This document shows, piece after piece, positions 9,301 to 16,486 of a stretch of DNA of 64,000 bases. Position numbers and translations under genes: made by a program. The DNA is from Helicobacter pylori_CU (GTDB lineage Bacteria; Campylobacterota; Campylobacteria; Campylobacterales; Helicobacteraceae): NCBI RefSeq assembly GCF_000259235.1, contig NC_017733.1, positions 806,001 through 870,000 of the forward strand, written 5' to 3'. Positions within the stretch are counted from its first letter, which is position 1. Every line of letters starts with the position of its first letter. The notes under the pieces were generated by a model. That model did not search any database and was not told where the DNA came from. It saw only the letters and a list, made by a program, of their open reading frames with translations.

Positions 9301-10069
9301 AATCCCTAGATTCAGGCGGTAAGCCTTGTATGTCGGTGGTGGTAGTGGCTATATCTGGTTGGACATGGGGAACTGGTTCTTGATTGATTGCTTCTTTGAC
9401 ATCAGAAGATTGTTTTTTGTCAAATATGAATGATAAAAAAATATCCAACCAATCCCCACCAGTAGGCCCTCCATTTTTTTCTGCTTCTTGCCTTTCTTTC
9501 AAAGATTCATCAAACACGCCCATGAACTTTTGATCCGTTCGGATTTGATTCCCTATGATAATTCCTGCAAAAGATTGTTTGGCAGATTTCAAAAACTCTG
9601 CTTTTTCTTTGTCATCAGGGATAGGGGGTTGTATGGTATGTTCCATAAAATTTCGGATCGATCGGGTGTTGATTTTAGACGGATCGTTTTGATGGGACAC
9701 CCAACTTGTGAAAATTTGGTAACGCTGATCCCCAAATTTCTGAAAGCTCTTTGTGGAAGATTCCACATCAATGAGATTGTCTTTGTTGATTAAATCATTG
9801 ATCTTATTGATAAAGTCTGAAAAATACTGATTCTTTTTGGTAGGATTTTTGATCGCTTTATTGGAGTATTCTTCCCTTAATTGCGAGATTCCATCAAAAG
9901 CTTGCCTGTTATCCCTATCATTCTTATCAACGATTGGTTTTTGATCAGGATCAAATGAAGCGACAGCGTTATCAAGCTTAAGAAAAGCTACCTGAAGATT
10001 ATTAATAAATTGCTGCGGGTTAAAAGCCGCTTCGGTTTGTGGTTGTTGGTCAATAGTTTCGTTAGTCAT
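6323..10069 (-). pseudogene. cagA: CagA oncoprotein/effector, interrupted by amber codon
   Basis: The reading frame runs from ATG at 10067-10069 (SD AAGGAG) to TAA at 6323-6325, 1248 codons. It is cut in two by one in-frame TAG at 9077-9079 (codon 331), where CagA normally has tryptophan (GAKHD-W-NATVG). The N-terminal part is 330 aa. The rest (to GGFQKS) stays open and could only be made by readthrough or restart, for example at GTG 9035-9037 with AAGG upstream. The C-terminal half has one EPIYA-A, an ESIYA-type B and three Western EPIYA-C motifs (EPIYATIDDLG), with four copies of FPLKRHDKVDDLSKVG, the MARK/PAR1-binding motif. CagA is injected by the Cag T4SS and phosphorylated by Src/Abl. 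Only about the first quarter would be produced, without the C-terminal secretion signal. Confidence 0.95.
6893..7246 (-). repeat. EPIYA-C / MARK-binding tandem repeat in cagA
   Basis: Three consecutive 102-bp (34-codon) units plus a partial fourth lie at 6893, 6995, 7097 and 7199. Each unit encodes FPLKRHDKVDDLSKVG, a short spacer and EPIYATIDDLGGP. The units are nearly identical (one visible G/A difference near 7154), so they can expand or contract by recombination. This gives CagA type A-B-C-C-C, a high number of C sites for a Western-type allele. Confidence 0.93.
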
Positions 10070-10106
10070 TGTTTCTCCTTACTATACCTAGTTTCATACC
10101 TATCGG

Positions 10107-10187
10107 TATCTTATTGGTATCAAAGACTGCTAAAAACCGCTACACACTTTGAGTAGTCAGTTCATGTCTTTGAACATTGTCATTATA
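10107..10187 (-). promoter_or_regulatory. cagA promoter and leader
   Basis: The minus-strand -10 box TATAAT is at 10182-10187. Transcription would start near 10174, about 104 nt before the ATG, matching the published cagA start. The transcript would open with a small hairpin, GTTCA(N6)TGAAC at 10160-10175. AATAAGATA is present at 10107-10115, about +59, the leader motif reported to go with high CagA levels. SD AAGGAG lies just before the ATG. Confidence 0.85.
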
Positions 10188-10242
10188 CCACAATATTTAG
10201 AACAAGGTGTAACAAGTCTACTATAATTTTAATTCAAGAAGT

Positions 10243-10286
10243 CTAACTAAAATAAAAGGAGAAATTTTAGTTAGGGCTTTATTATA
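10243..10286 (-). promoter_or_regulatory. Upstream promoter with +1 hairpin, C/U-rich loop
   Basis: The minus-strand extended -10 TGCTATAAT (box at 10281-10286) predicts a start at about 10274. Exactly there a perfect 11-bp stem begins (CTAACTAAAAT / ATTTTAGTTAG, 10264-10274 and 10243-10253) with the loop TTCTCCTTTT. A transcript would run toward cagA with a leader of ~205 nt, or form a short RNA whose loop is complementary to a Shine-Dalgarno. The stem and -10 are seen directly; the function is inferred. Confidence 0.5.
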
Positions 10287-10404
10287 GCAAAAATTATCAA
10301 GGATTACAAAGGGTAGCGTTTATGGTTTGGATTTAGGGCGTTATTTTAGTTGTTTTGAGTTTCATTTATTTTTTGTTTAATAATAAGTCCTACAATTGCA
10401 AGCA

Positions 10405-10410
10405 TATAAT
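10405..10410 (+). promoter_or_regulatory. Predicted -10 box for small lipoprotein ORF
   Basis: TATAAT lies 52 nt before the ATG at 10463, on the plus strand, giving a start near 10417. An AAAGGA ribosome site at 10451 follows. The box faces away from cagA. Confidence 0.5.
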
Positions 10411-10462
10411 TTAAAGTGTTTAGGTTATTCAATCAAAAAATTTTAAAACAAAAGGACATAAA

Positions 10463-10604
10463 ATGAAAACCATTAGAAATGGCGTGGTAGTTGGCGTGTC
10501 TTTGCTCGGCAGGTTGTGCGAGCGTTGAGACTCGCTTTGACGCTCTGCGTGTCGCTTGCATTAAAGGTGCTCTTATAGAAAAAGAATTATGCTACACGCC
10601 TTAA
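10463..10604 (+). pseudogene. Small lipoprotein gene, frameshifted at the lipobox
   Basis: ATG with AAAGGA upstream encodes MKTIRNGVVVGVSLL and then shifts out of frame to a stop after 21 codons. Skipping one base in the CTCGGCAGG stretch (10505-10512) restores a perfect lipobox (LLAGC) and a frame ending ETRFDALRVACIKGALIEK...CYTP, stop TAA 10602-10604. The intact product would be ~46 aa: signal peptide, lipidated cysteine and two further cysteines. I do not know its function. The lesion is either a real inactivation or a base-calling error. Confidence 0.6.
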
Positions 10605-10878
10605 GGACTTTGGAAACCCTTATTTTACTAATCAAACCGATACCAGGCTCTAAGGGTTTCTTCTTAAAAAATATTTTGGCTCTTTTGGCTCATGTTGGTT
10701 GAGCCAAGCATTTCAAGATATTTCAAAATAAAGAAAAATTAAAATAAAGTCAATCCAACTCAAGCTCTCATCTAGGATCTTTGAGTATTTTAAAAGTCAT
10801 GCGATGGATTGGTAGATTATAAAGTTATGGCTCACCATAAAGTAAAGCATTCAAAAAATAAGTTTGCAATTTAGGAGC
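10605..10878. other. Gene-free stretch with two inverted repeats
   Basis: GAAACCCTTA at 10613-10622 pairs with TAAGGGTTTC at 10651-10660, followed by TTCTT, a weak terminator for the small lipoprotein gene. TTGGCTCA(N7)TGAGCCAA forms a perfect 8-bp stem at 10685-10707. The rest to the duplication edge at 10879 is AT-rich and holds no gene I can support. Confidence 0.45.
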
Positions 10879-11355
10879 GTTTTGAAGCGGATAATATCTA
10901 ATGGCTATCTTTGGAAAAGATTACCTATCTACAGACTTGCAAAATAGCGCTAAAGATATTCTTCTCATCGCTTCGCAAATTCTCAAAGAAAGACTTTTTA
11001 CCCACAAAAATGAGATTTTCTTTTGCCCTAGAAATAGCTACATTCAAGCGTTTAGAATCTAGCAAGAAAGAAAGATTACCATAAGTTTTCACGGTGGAAT
11101 AAATGATAATATCTGCCTCCTCGCCTTGAAAGGCATCCACAGTGTCTATTTTGATCTCATCAAAATTCTTGAAGCCGCATTTTTCCACTTCTGATCGCAA
11201 GCGTCTTTTTTGGGCATTATAAGGTGTGATAATTCCTATGGTTTTTCTGATTTTTCTTTGGTTAAGAGCGCGATTGATTTGCTCTAAAAGCTCTATGATT
11301 TTTTGAACTTGAGCTTTGTTATAGCTACTTGTTTTTTCTAGTTGATGCTCTCTTT
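10879..11355 (-). repeat. 477-bp direct duplication flanking cagA, right copy
   Basis: Same 477 bp as 5632-6108, in direct orientation, one mismatch. In this copy the sequence continues past 11355 into the longer helicase-like gene, so this end looks like the donor or parental junction. Recombination between the copies would delete 5247 bp containing cagA. Confidence 0.95.
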
Positions 11356-12730
11356 CAACATTAATCCAACGGATAATATTCTTAGGATCGTAAAATTGCG
11401 AGGTATTTTTGATTGCTCCATTCTTTTGATAATCTAACACGGAATAATTAAGATTGAAGTCATTAAAAATATAAGCATATTTTAAAATTTGAGATCCCAG
11501 TCGGTCATTAAAGAGCATAATCACATCCATGTGTTTGGGTTCTGGCTCTTTTTCAGCAATGAATACATTTTTTTCATAATTTGTTACCCACACCTTGAGA
11601 GTATCCCTTGGTGTGTACTTTTTATGTTTAAATTCCTTGTATTCAATGGGTAGTGAAAGTTGTATCCCATGAAACAAACACTTGGTCATTTTCCAATCAA
11701 TTGCATCTTCATACCTAGGCGACACTTCAAAAACGCTCTCTTCTAAAATGTGTTTATAGAGCAAACCTTTACACAAGCTAGCTTTGAAAAATCTGTTGTC
11801 TTCTTTATTTTGCCGTGTGATTAAAATATAAAATTCCTCTTGAGAGTTATAAGAATCCCATAACTTTTTTTCATGTTCTCCAGATTCCAAACTTAGGCGT
11901 TGCCCATAAATATTGCTTTTTTCATCTTTATCATGCGCATAGATTTCACTTTTATTGACACAAGCAAGTTTTCCAACATAAAGAAAGTCTTGAGGCAAGA
12001 GATAGTTTGGCTCCATAGTTTGGATATGCTTTAAAATTTCATCTATGTCACATTCTTTTTTCTTTATCCAATTTTGGGTTTTAGCGATAAAATCTTTGGC
12101 TTTTCTGATATTGTCCTTATTGCGATCCATTCGTTCTTGCATCTTATCTGCATTGTCTGGATTGTTGGATTGAGATTCATCACGCCATTCTTCAAATTGT
12201 TCTAATGCCTCTTGATGTTTCTTAATATCCTTTTCATTCTCTTTGACCTTTTGCTTTAATTTTTTAATCTCACCCAAATCACTTTTAAGGCGCTTTTCTT
12301 TCTCTTGTAATTGAGTTTTTAAGCGAGACAAATAATCTAAATAAGCTAAAGTGCGGCGTTGCACGTCTTCAAAGCGGTTGTAATATATTTGCAGTGCATG
12401 TTTTTGCTGTATGGGTAGAGATTTCATTTCTTGTTGGATTTGCTCTAGAACAGCCTCTAATTGCGTAGGTGTCTCTTTATTTTCTTGTTGTAATCTTTCA
12501 ATTTCTTGCAAATAGCGTTGGATAATATTGAGACAATGGTCTGCAATCTTTAGGGTTTGTTGGTGTTTGTGGCGTTTTTTAGCCTGTTGCACTTTGTACG
12601 TGTAGTCCTTAATATCTTTTTTGAGCGTGTTTTGGCGTTCTTTTTCTTTTTCGGTTTCAACATCAAAAAAAAACGCTAACGCTCCAAAACCAACTGCTAG
12701 GATAGCCCCACCCACAATAAAGGGTAGCAT
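10925..12730 (-). CDS. Membrane-anchored coiled-coil protein with SF1 helicase C-terminal domain
   Basis: 601 aa. Residues 1-24 form a hydrophobic anchor (MLPFIVGGAILAVGFGALAFF). Residues ~25-250 are highly charged coiled coil. Residues ~255-400 are of unknown fold. From about residue 410 the sequence is the second RecA domain of a Dna2/Upf1-type superfamily 1 helicase: GIITPYNAQ, TVDAFQGEEADIII, SKRLNVAISRAKENLI. No Walker A (GxxGxGKT) or DEAD-type motif II appears anywhere, so the ATP-binding half is missing and helicase activity is unlikely. It may be a deletion chimera between a coiled-coil gene and a helicase gene. It follows a coiled-coil gene with a stop/start overlap (TAATG). Confidence 0.8.
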   Translation of the reverse strand: MLPFIVGGAILAVGFGALAFFFDVETEKEKERQNTLKKDIKDYTYKVQQAKKRHKHQQTLKIADHCLNIIQRYLQEIERLQQENKETPTQLEAVLEQIQQEMKSLPIQQKHALQIYYNRFEDVQRRTLAYLDYLSRLKTQLQEKEKRLKSDLGEIKKLKQKVKENEKDIKKHQEALEQFEEWRDESQSNNPDNADKMQERMDRNKDNIRKAKDFIAKTQNWIKKKECDIDEILKHIQTMEPNYLLPQDFLYVGKLACVNKSEIYAHDKDEKSNIYGQRLSLESGEHEKKLWDSYNSQEEFYILITRQNKEDNRFFKASLCKGLLYKHILEESVFEVSPRYEDAIDWKMTKCLFHGIQLSLPIEYKEFKHKKYTPRDTLKVWVTNYEKNVFIAEKEPEPKHMDVIMLFNDRLGSQILKYAYIFNDFNLNYSVLDYQKNGAIKNTSQFYDPKNIIRWINVEREHQLEKTSSYNKAQVQKIIELLEQINRALNQRKIRKTIGIITPYNAQKRRLRSEVEKCGFKNFDEIKIDTVDAFQGEEADIIIYSTVKTYGNLSFLLDSKRLNVAISRAKENLIFVGKKSFFENLRSDEKNIFSAILQVCR

Positions 12731-13203
12731 TAATTCACCTTAGATGTTAATGCAAGCAAAGCTTGTTGGTAATGAATCAGTTGAGCATGCAATTCATCCA
12801 CCTTTTGGTGTTCCCCATGTTTGCAGATTAAAAATTGATTCAGCGAATCAATCTTATTGATGATGCCTTGCATTATTTCTAAAAGCTTCATGTCTTTTTC
12901 ATGCCCATTGGAGAGTCTGAGCATTTCTTGTTCATGCATCTTATTGAGTGCTGTTATATCTCTTTGGAATTCAGCGAGCTTTTTTCTCAATCTGTTGATT
13001 GAAGCTATCATCTCTTGATTTGATTGTATTTCTACTTGTTTAGTCTTTTCTTGCTCTTTGCTAATTTCTTTCTGGGCATTGATCGCTGATGAAATCAAGT
13101 CTTTAGAAGCAGTTACCAACTTTAACATATCTGATAAAGAGAGATTGTCAAGAAAACCCCCTTTAGAGTTTCCTTTTGGTGTGGGTAAATTAACGCTTTT
13201 CAT
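12730..13203 (-). CDS. Coiled-coil protein of unknown function
   Basis: 157 aa, no signal peptide or membrane segment. Almost the whole protein after residue 40 is predicted coiled coil, rich in K, E, Q and I/L with heptad spacing. The C-terminus has a CKHGEHQKVDELH stretch with one Cys and three His. It overlaps the helicase-like gene by one base and follows the next coiled-coil gene by one base, so the three form a tight operon. I do not recognise a family. Confidence 0.75.
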   Translation of the reverse strand: MKSVNLPTPKGNSKGGFLDNLSLSDMLKLVTASKDLISSAINAQKEISKEQEKTKQVEIQSNQEMIASINRLRKKLAEFQRDITALNKMHEQEMLRLSNGHEKDMKLLEIMQGIINKIDSLNQFLICKHGEHQKVDELHAQLIHYQQALLALTSKVN

Positions 13204-13204
13204 A

Positions 13205-13774
13205 TTAACTTCCTATAAAGTTTAAAGACGCTTGGCAATGTGTTGTGAGCGCTTCATGGTATTGTTGGCGCAAGGCTACAATTCTTTGGGCATTGTCATA
13301 AGGGAATTTTTTCTCGTATTCATCTAAATGCTCCTTGATGCATTTTAAAACCATAAAGCTGTTTTCATAAGCTAATTTAAGCAGATGCATTTTATCCGCA
13401 TTCTTGCGTATTCTAGCATCTATCTTTTCTAAGTCTTGGGCAAGCTGTAATCTGAGCTTCTGTTTGTCTAATCTTAATTCTATCAAAAGATTTTCATATT
13501 GTTTTCTTAAAGTATTGCATATTATTTCTAATTGTTTGGTCTGCTCTTTAGCGGCACGATATTGGCCATAAGAATGGATCATATCAGCCAAACTAATCAC
13601 CACATCCACACAGACTAAGACCGGACTCACTTTAGCAATTCCTTTTGCTCCATAGCGTATGGCACTATAGATGATTTTTGTGTTGCGCACACCATGTGCA
13701 AAATGCCCATTGTTTTTAAAGAGATCGATACTTATCGTAGTTGCTTGCAGAGTGTTTCTATCTCTATAAAACAC
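13205..13774 (-). CDS. Coiled-coil protein with one hydrophobic segment
   Basis: Up to 189 aa. A hydrophobic segment (VSPVLVCVDVVISLADM) at about residues 49-65 is followed by ~100 residues of coiled coil (QTKQLEIICNTLRKQYENLL onward). The first 30 codons overlap the gene upstream in another frame and carry no good ribosome site, so the true start may be a GTG near codon 39 (VRNTKIIY). Topology would be a short N-terminus, membrane anchor or hairpin, then a cytoplasmic coil. Family unknown. Confidence 0.65.
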   Translation of the reverse strand: MFYRDRNTLQATTISIDLFKNNGHFAHGVRNTKIIYSAIRYGAKGIAKVSPVLVCVDVVISLADMIHSYGQYRAAKEQTKQLEIICNTLRKQYENLLIELRLDKQKLRLQLAQDLEKIDARIRKNADKMHLLKLAYENSFMVLKCIKEHLDEYEKKFPYDNAQRIVALRQQYHEALTTHCQASLNFIGS

Positions 13775-13971
13775 TCTTGCTCCCCATGGATTGCACGGAT
13801 ATATGTTTTCCCTTCGATCTTTGCATGCGTTAGTGCCTTTGGATTGATTTTAAAAACTAAAAACCGCTCTACTTCCTTTGGTTCTAAACGCATCCTAATC
13901 TCATCTGAAACATCTTTGAAATCTTTCGTATTATCATAAGCACAATACCTGATCAATATCCTTGCGCACAT
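13732..13971 (-). CDS. Small protein of unknown function, possibly a gene fragment
   Basis: 79 aa from ATG 13969-13971 (MCARILIRYC); a TTG at 13984-13986 would add five residues. The body (DEIRMRLEPKEVERFLVFK to ETLCKQLR) reads as an ordinary alpha/beta protein with no recognised motif. The segment just upstream (13934-14059) is coding-like in another frame and has no start of its own, so both may belong to one gene broken by a frameshift near 13935. The 3' end overlaps the next gene by 43 nt. Confidence 0.5.
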   Translation of the reverse strand: MCARILIRYCAYDNTKDFKDVSDEIRMRLEPKEVERFLVFKINPKALTHAKIEGKTYIRAIHGEQECFIEIETLCKQLR

Positions 13972-14059
13972 TATAAAGCTCCTCAAATTCTTGTAGGCTT
14001 AAATCTTCTCCTGCGATGAGCCACCCACGAGAACAATCTGTTAGATCTTGGCGTTCACG
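13934..14059 (-). pseudogene. Orphan coding-like segment after regulator stop codon
   Basis: The frame that ends in TAG at 14060-14062 continues open for 41 more codons with protein-like composition (GWLIAGEDLSLQEFEELYN) to a TGA at 13934-13936. It has no start codon of its own. Either the TAG is a nonsense mutation in a longer regulator gene, or this is the 5' part of the next gene, joined to it by a frameshift near 13935. Weak evidence, by reading frame and composition only. Confidence 0.35.
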
Positions 14060-14413
14060 CTATCTTTTTATTTTTTCTCTCACTGCATTTTCTAAAAATA
14101 CCACCCGATTTGCGCGATTAAATTTGTTGATTTCATCGTGTAATTTTAAAATATTGCGCCCATAAGCGCTGATCTTGTGTTTTTCATTGACAAAACCCCG
14201 CTTTACTAAAAAATCTAGGTGTTTTTGAATGGTCATAGAATCAATCTCTGTAACTTGCGATAATTTATTAAGATTTAATCCATCTCCAAAAGCATGCAAG
14301 CAAAATAGAGTGAATTCCCCTATATATTCAATTCTTTCCAAACAAAGACTTAACTTATATCCATAATATGGAATACTCACATCTACAAAACTAATACCAT
14401 GCTTCACTCTCAC
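14060..14413 (-). CDS. Winged-helix DNA-binding protein (MarR/ArsR-like)
   Basis: 117 aa, GTG start at 14411-14413 with TTAGGAG five bases upstream. The helix-turn-helix is at about residues 48-75 (LNKLSQVTEIDSMTIQKHLD), followed by a wing-like segment FLVKRGFVNEKHKISAYG, as in MarR/ArsR repressors with one missing or very short dimerisation arm. First gene of the minus-strand cassette that ends with the helicase-like gene, so it may control the cassette. Ligand unknown. Confidence 0.7.
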   Translation of the reverse strand: MRVKHGISFVDVSIPYYGYKLSLCLERIEYIGEFTLFCLHAFGDGLNLNKLSQVTEIDSMTIQKHLDFLVKRGFVNEKHKISAYGRNILKLHDEINKFNRANRVVFLENAVREKIKR

Positions 14414-14455
14414 AACTCCTAAAATCCTCTCTTCATAATTCTTAATTAATATTTC

Positions 14456-14545
14456 TTAATCATTTGTTATTTTTAAAGCTTCATTCTCTTTTTCACTTTG
14501 TAAAGTTGCACGATTATTTCTAATGCCAATGACTTTGGCTTCCAT
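14456..14545 (-). pseudogene. Orphan 3' gene fragment next to csd6
   Basis: A 29-codon frame from ATG 14543-14545 (MEAKVIGIRNN to ALKITND) ends at TAA 14456-14458. The same frame is open upstream to 14603 with equally coding-like residues (LEIDTKVKATIKDK). No ribosome site is visible and csd6 ends inside its 5' extension. It looks like the tail of a helical protein gene left at a rearrangement junction. Not recognised. Confidence 0.35.
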
Positions 14546-14591
14546 TACTTTGTCTTTTATCGTGGCCTTGACTTTAGTGTCTATCTCTAGC

Positions 14592-15584
14592 TTATTTTTC
14601 CATTATAATAGACGCTTGATTGTTTTCAATCTCTATATAAAGTTCTTTTTGAGAATTAGAGCTATAAGAGAGTTTGTTATGCTGGTAGGCTTTGTAATCT
14701 TGGTCAAACGCCACATAAAACAAGCGTTTGTTTTGAGAGTTGGGGTAGGGGATCACATTGATAGAAGAAAAAGCGATATTCTTTTTTTCGTTTTTTGCAA
14801 ACACCCTTTTTTTATACTCTTTAAAAGCGTTGAATTTCATGCCGTCATAGCGAGTGAAATTGGGGTTATAAAAACGCATGTAGCGTTCAAAATCGCCCCT
14901 AGCCCAGGCTTCTTTCCATTGGAAAAGGGAACTTAAAATCATGCTCAATTCCTCTTTAGTGCTAGGGAAAAACTTGTCTTCATAGGTGATAAGGAACGCT
15001 TTTTCGCCTTTTAACACTTTGTCATAAGAGCTTAAAATAGGATTTTCAATCGCAATACAGCCCTTGGTGTTCAATTCATTCCGATCGCCATTTAAAGGCA
15101 TTCCATGCACCCAAATGCCATGCCCAGTGCGTTTTTTCAAAGTGTCATACAAATTAGGGTAATTCGTTACAAAAGCCAAAACGCCATAATATTGATCCAA
15201 ACGCTCTAATTTCTGCGTGATACGATACACTCCAATAGGCGTGGCCAAATCACCCTCTAAAGTTTTATCGCCCTTTTTAGAGCCTACAAGGGCTTTAGAG
15301 CTGTTGATTTTTTTAAGCATGTTATTTTCTATCTCATAAAACTCCAAACTGGGCTTGGATTTATCCGCTACAAATAAAAACTGCTTGTTTTGATAATAGC
15401 CAAAATCCGTGTCCTTGTTTTGAAGCTCTTCTGCCCAAAAAGATTTATCCGCTAAATAAGAATCCAATTTTTGACCCACCACTTCCAAGCCTTGTTTTTG
15501 ATAAAGGTGCATAATTTCTAACAAACGATCACTAGCATTCAATCCCACAAACCCCATTAACAGAGCCGGTAATACCTTTTTCAA
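14592..15584 (-). CDS. csd6: L,D-carboxypeptidase Csd6 (cell-shape determinant)
   Basis: 330 aa with a signal peptide (MKKVLPALLMGFVGLNA). The YkuD-type catalytic domain has WVHGMP with His160 and TKGCIA with Cys176, the catalytic pair of this enzyme. A C-terminal NTF2-like domain (FQWKEAWARGDFERYMRFY onward) follows. Csd6 trims tetrapeptide to tripeptide stems in the periplasm, which helps set helical shape, and has been linked to flagellin glycosylation. Last gene of the rplI-hslV-hslU-era unit; its start overlaps the era stop by 4 nt. Confidence 0.95.
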   Translation of the reverse strand: MKKVLPALLMGFVGLNASDRLLEIMHLYQKQGLEVVGQKLDSYLADKSFWAEELQNKDTDFGYYQNKQFLFVADKSKPSLEFYEIENNMLKKINSSKALVGSKKGDKTLEGDLATPIGVYRITQKLERLDQYYGVLAFVTNYPNLYDTLKKRTGHGIWVHGMPLNGDRNELNTKGCIAIENPILSSYDKVLKGEKAFLITYEDKFFPSTKEELSMILSSLFQWKEAWARGDFERYMRFYNPNFTRYDGMKFNAFKEYKKRVFAKNEKKNIAFSSINVIPYPNSQNKRLFYVAFDQDYKAYQHNKLSYSSNSQKELYIEIENNQASIIMEK

Positions 15585-16486
15585 TCCATACCCCTTTTAT
15601 GGATATAGCCCAGTTTTTGCAAGCTCTTTTCTTCCTTACTCCATGATTTTTGAGCGATCACTTGCAAGTTTAAAAAAACCTTTTTTTCGCCCACTTCTTG
15701 CATTTTCAATCTAGCGCTAGTCCCGATGCGTTTGATATTCACCCCGTTTTTGCCTATTACGATTTTTTTTTGGCTTTCTTTTTCTACGATAATATGTGCA
15801 TACACCTTGTCTATGCGTTCTTCTTCTATAAATTTATCAATCATCACATCGCTTTCATAAGGGATTTCATCGCTCAAAAAATCAAACAAACTCTCCCTAA
15901 TAATTTCCTTATAAATATCGCGCATTTTTTCATCGCTCATCAAATCCTTTTCAAAAAGCCATGCACTAGGGCTTAAATGCTTGCTGATGCATTCTAAAAG
16001 CGCGTTTAAATTTTGAGATTTTTTTGCGCTCAAAGGCACTAGATCTACAAATTGCGAAGCGTATTTTTGATACTCTTGTAATTTTTGCAAAACTTGCTTA
16101 TGCGTGGCCATATCAATCTTACTCAAAGCCAAGATATGGGGTTTTTGGCACAAATTTAAAAACTCTTCATACCCTTTTAAATCATCATGCACAGAAGCTA
16201 AAAAAACGCACAATTCGGCATCGCCCATCGCTTTTAAAGCCTGTGAGAGCATGCACTGGTTGAGTAATTTTTCTTGATGATGGAGCCCTGGTGTGTCTAA
16301 AAAAATGATTTGGCTCTCATACCCTTCTTTATCTTTAAAAGGCACGATGCATTTCATCAATTTTCTGGTCGCATTAGCCTTATGCGAAACGAGAGCTAAA
16401 TGAGCGTTTAATAAAGTGTTTAAAAGAGTGCTTTTTCCAGCGTTTGGTTTGCCTATAAGAGCTACAAAGCCCGCCTTAGTTTTCAT
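15581..16486 (-). CDS. era: GTPase Era
   Basis: 301 aa, complete. G1 GKPNAGKST at residues 12-20, G3 DTPGLHH, G4 SKID, and a C-terminal KH domain around IVIGKNGVNIKRIG. Era binds the 3' end of 16S rRNA and assists 30S assembly. The ATG overlaps the hslU stop by one base. The G domain lacks nothing obvious. Confidence 0.96.
   Translation of the reverse strand: MKTKAGFVALIGKPNAGKSTLLNTLLNAHLALVSHKANATRKLMKCIVPFKDKEGYESQIIFLDTPGLHHQEKLLNQCMLSQALKAMGDAELCVFLASVHDDLKGYEEFLNLCQKPHILALSKIDMATHKQVLQKLQEYQKYASQFVDLVPLSAKKSQNLNALLECISKHLSPSAWLFEKDLMSDEKMRDIYKEIIRESLFDFLSDEIPYESDVMIDKFIEEERIDKVYAHIIVEKESQKKIVIGKNGVNIKRIGTSARLKMQEVGEKKVFLNLQVIAQKSWSKEEKSLQKLGYIHKRGMD

Noticed and set aside
10470..10530. 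Small lipoprotein frame break as programmed frameshift.
   Set aside because: No slippery heptamer; a single extra G in CTCGGCAGG is simpler.
14523..14936. 137-codon plus-strand ORF over the csd6 3' end.
   Set aside because: Antisense to most of the csd6 C-terminal domain; a shadow frame.
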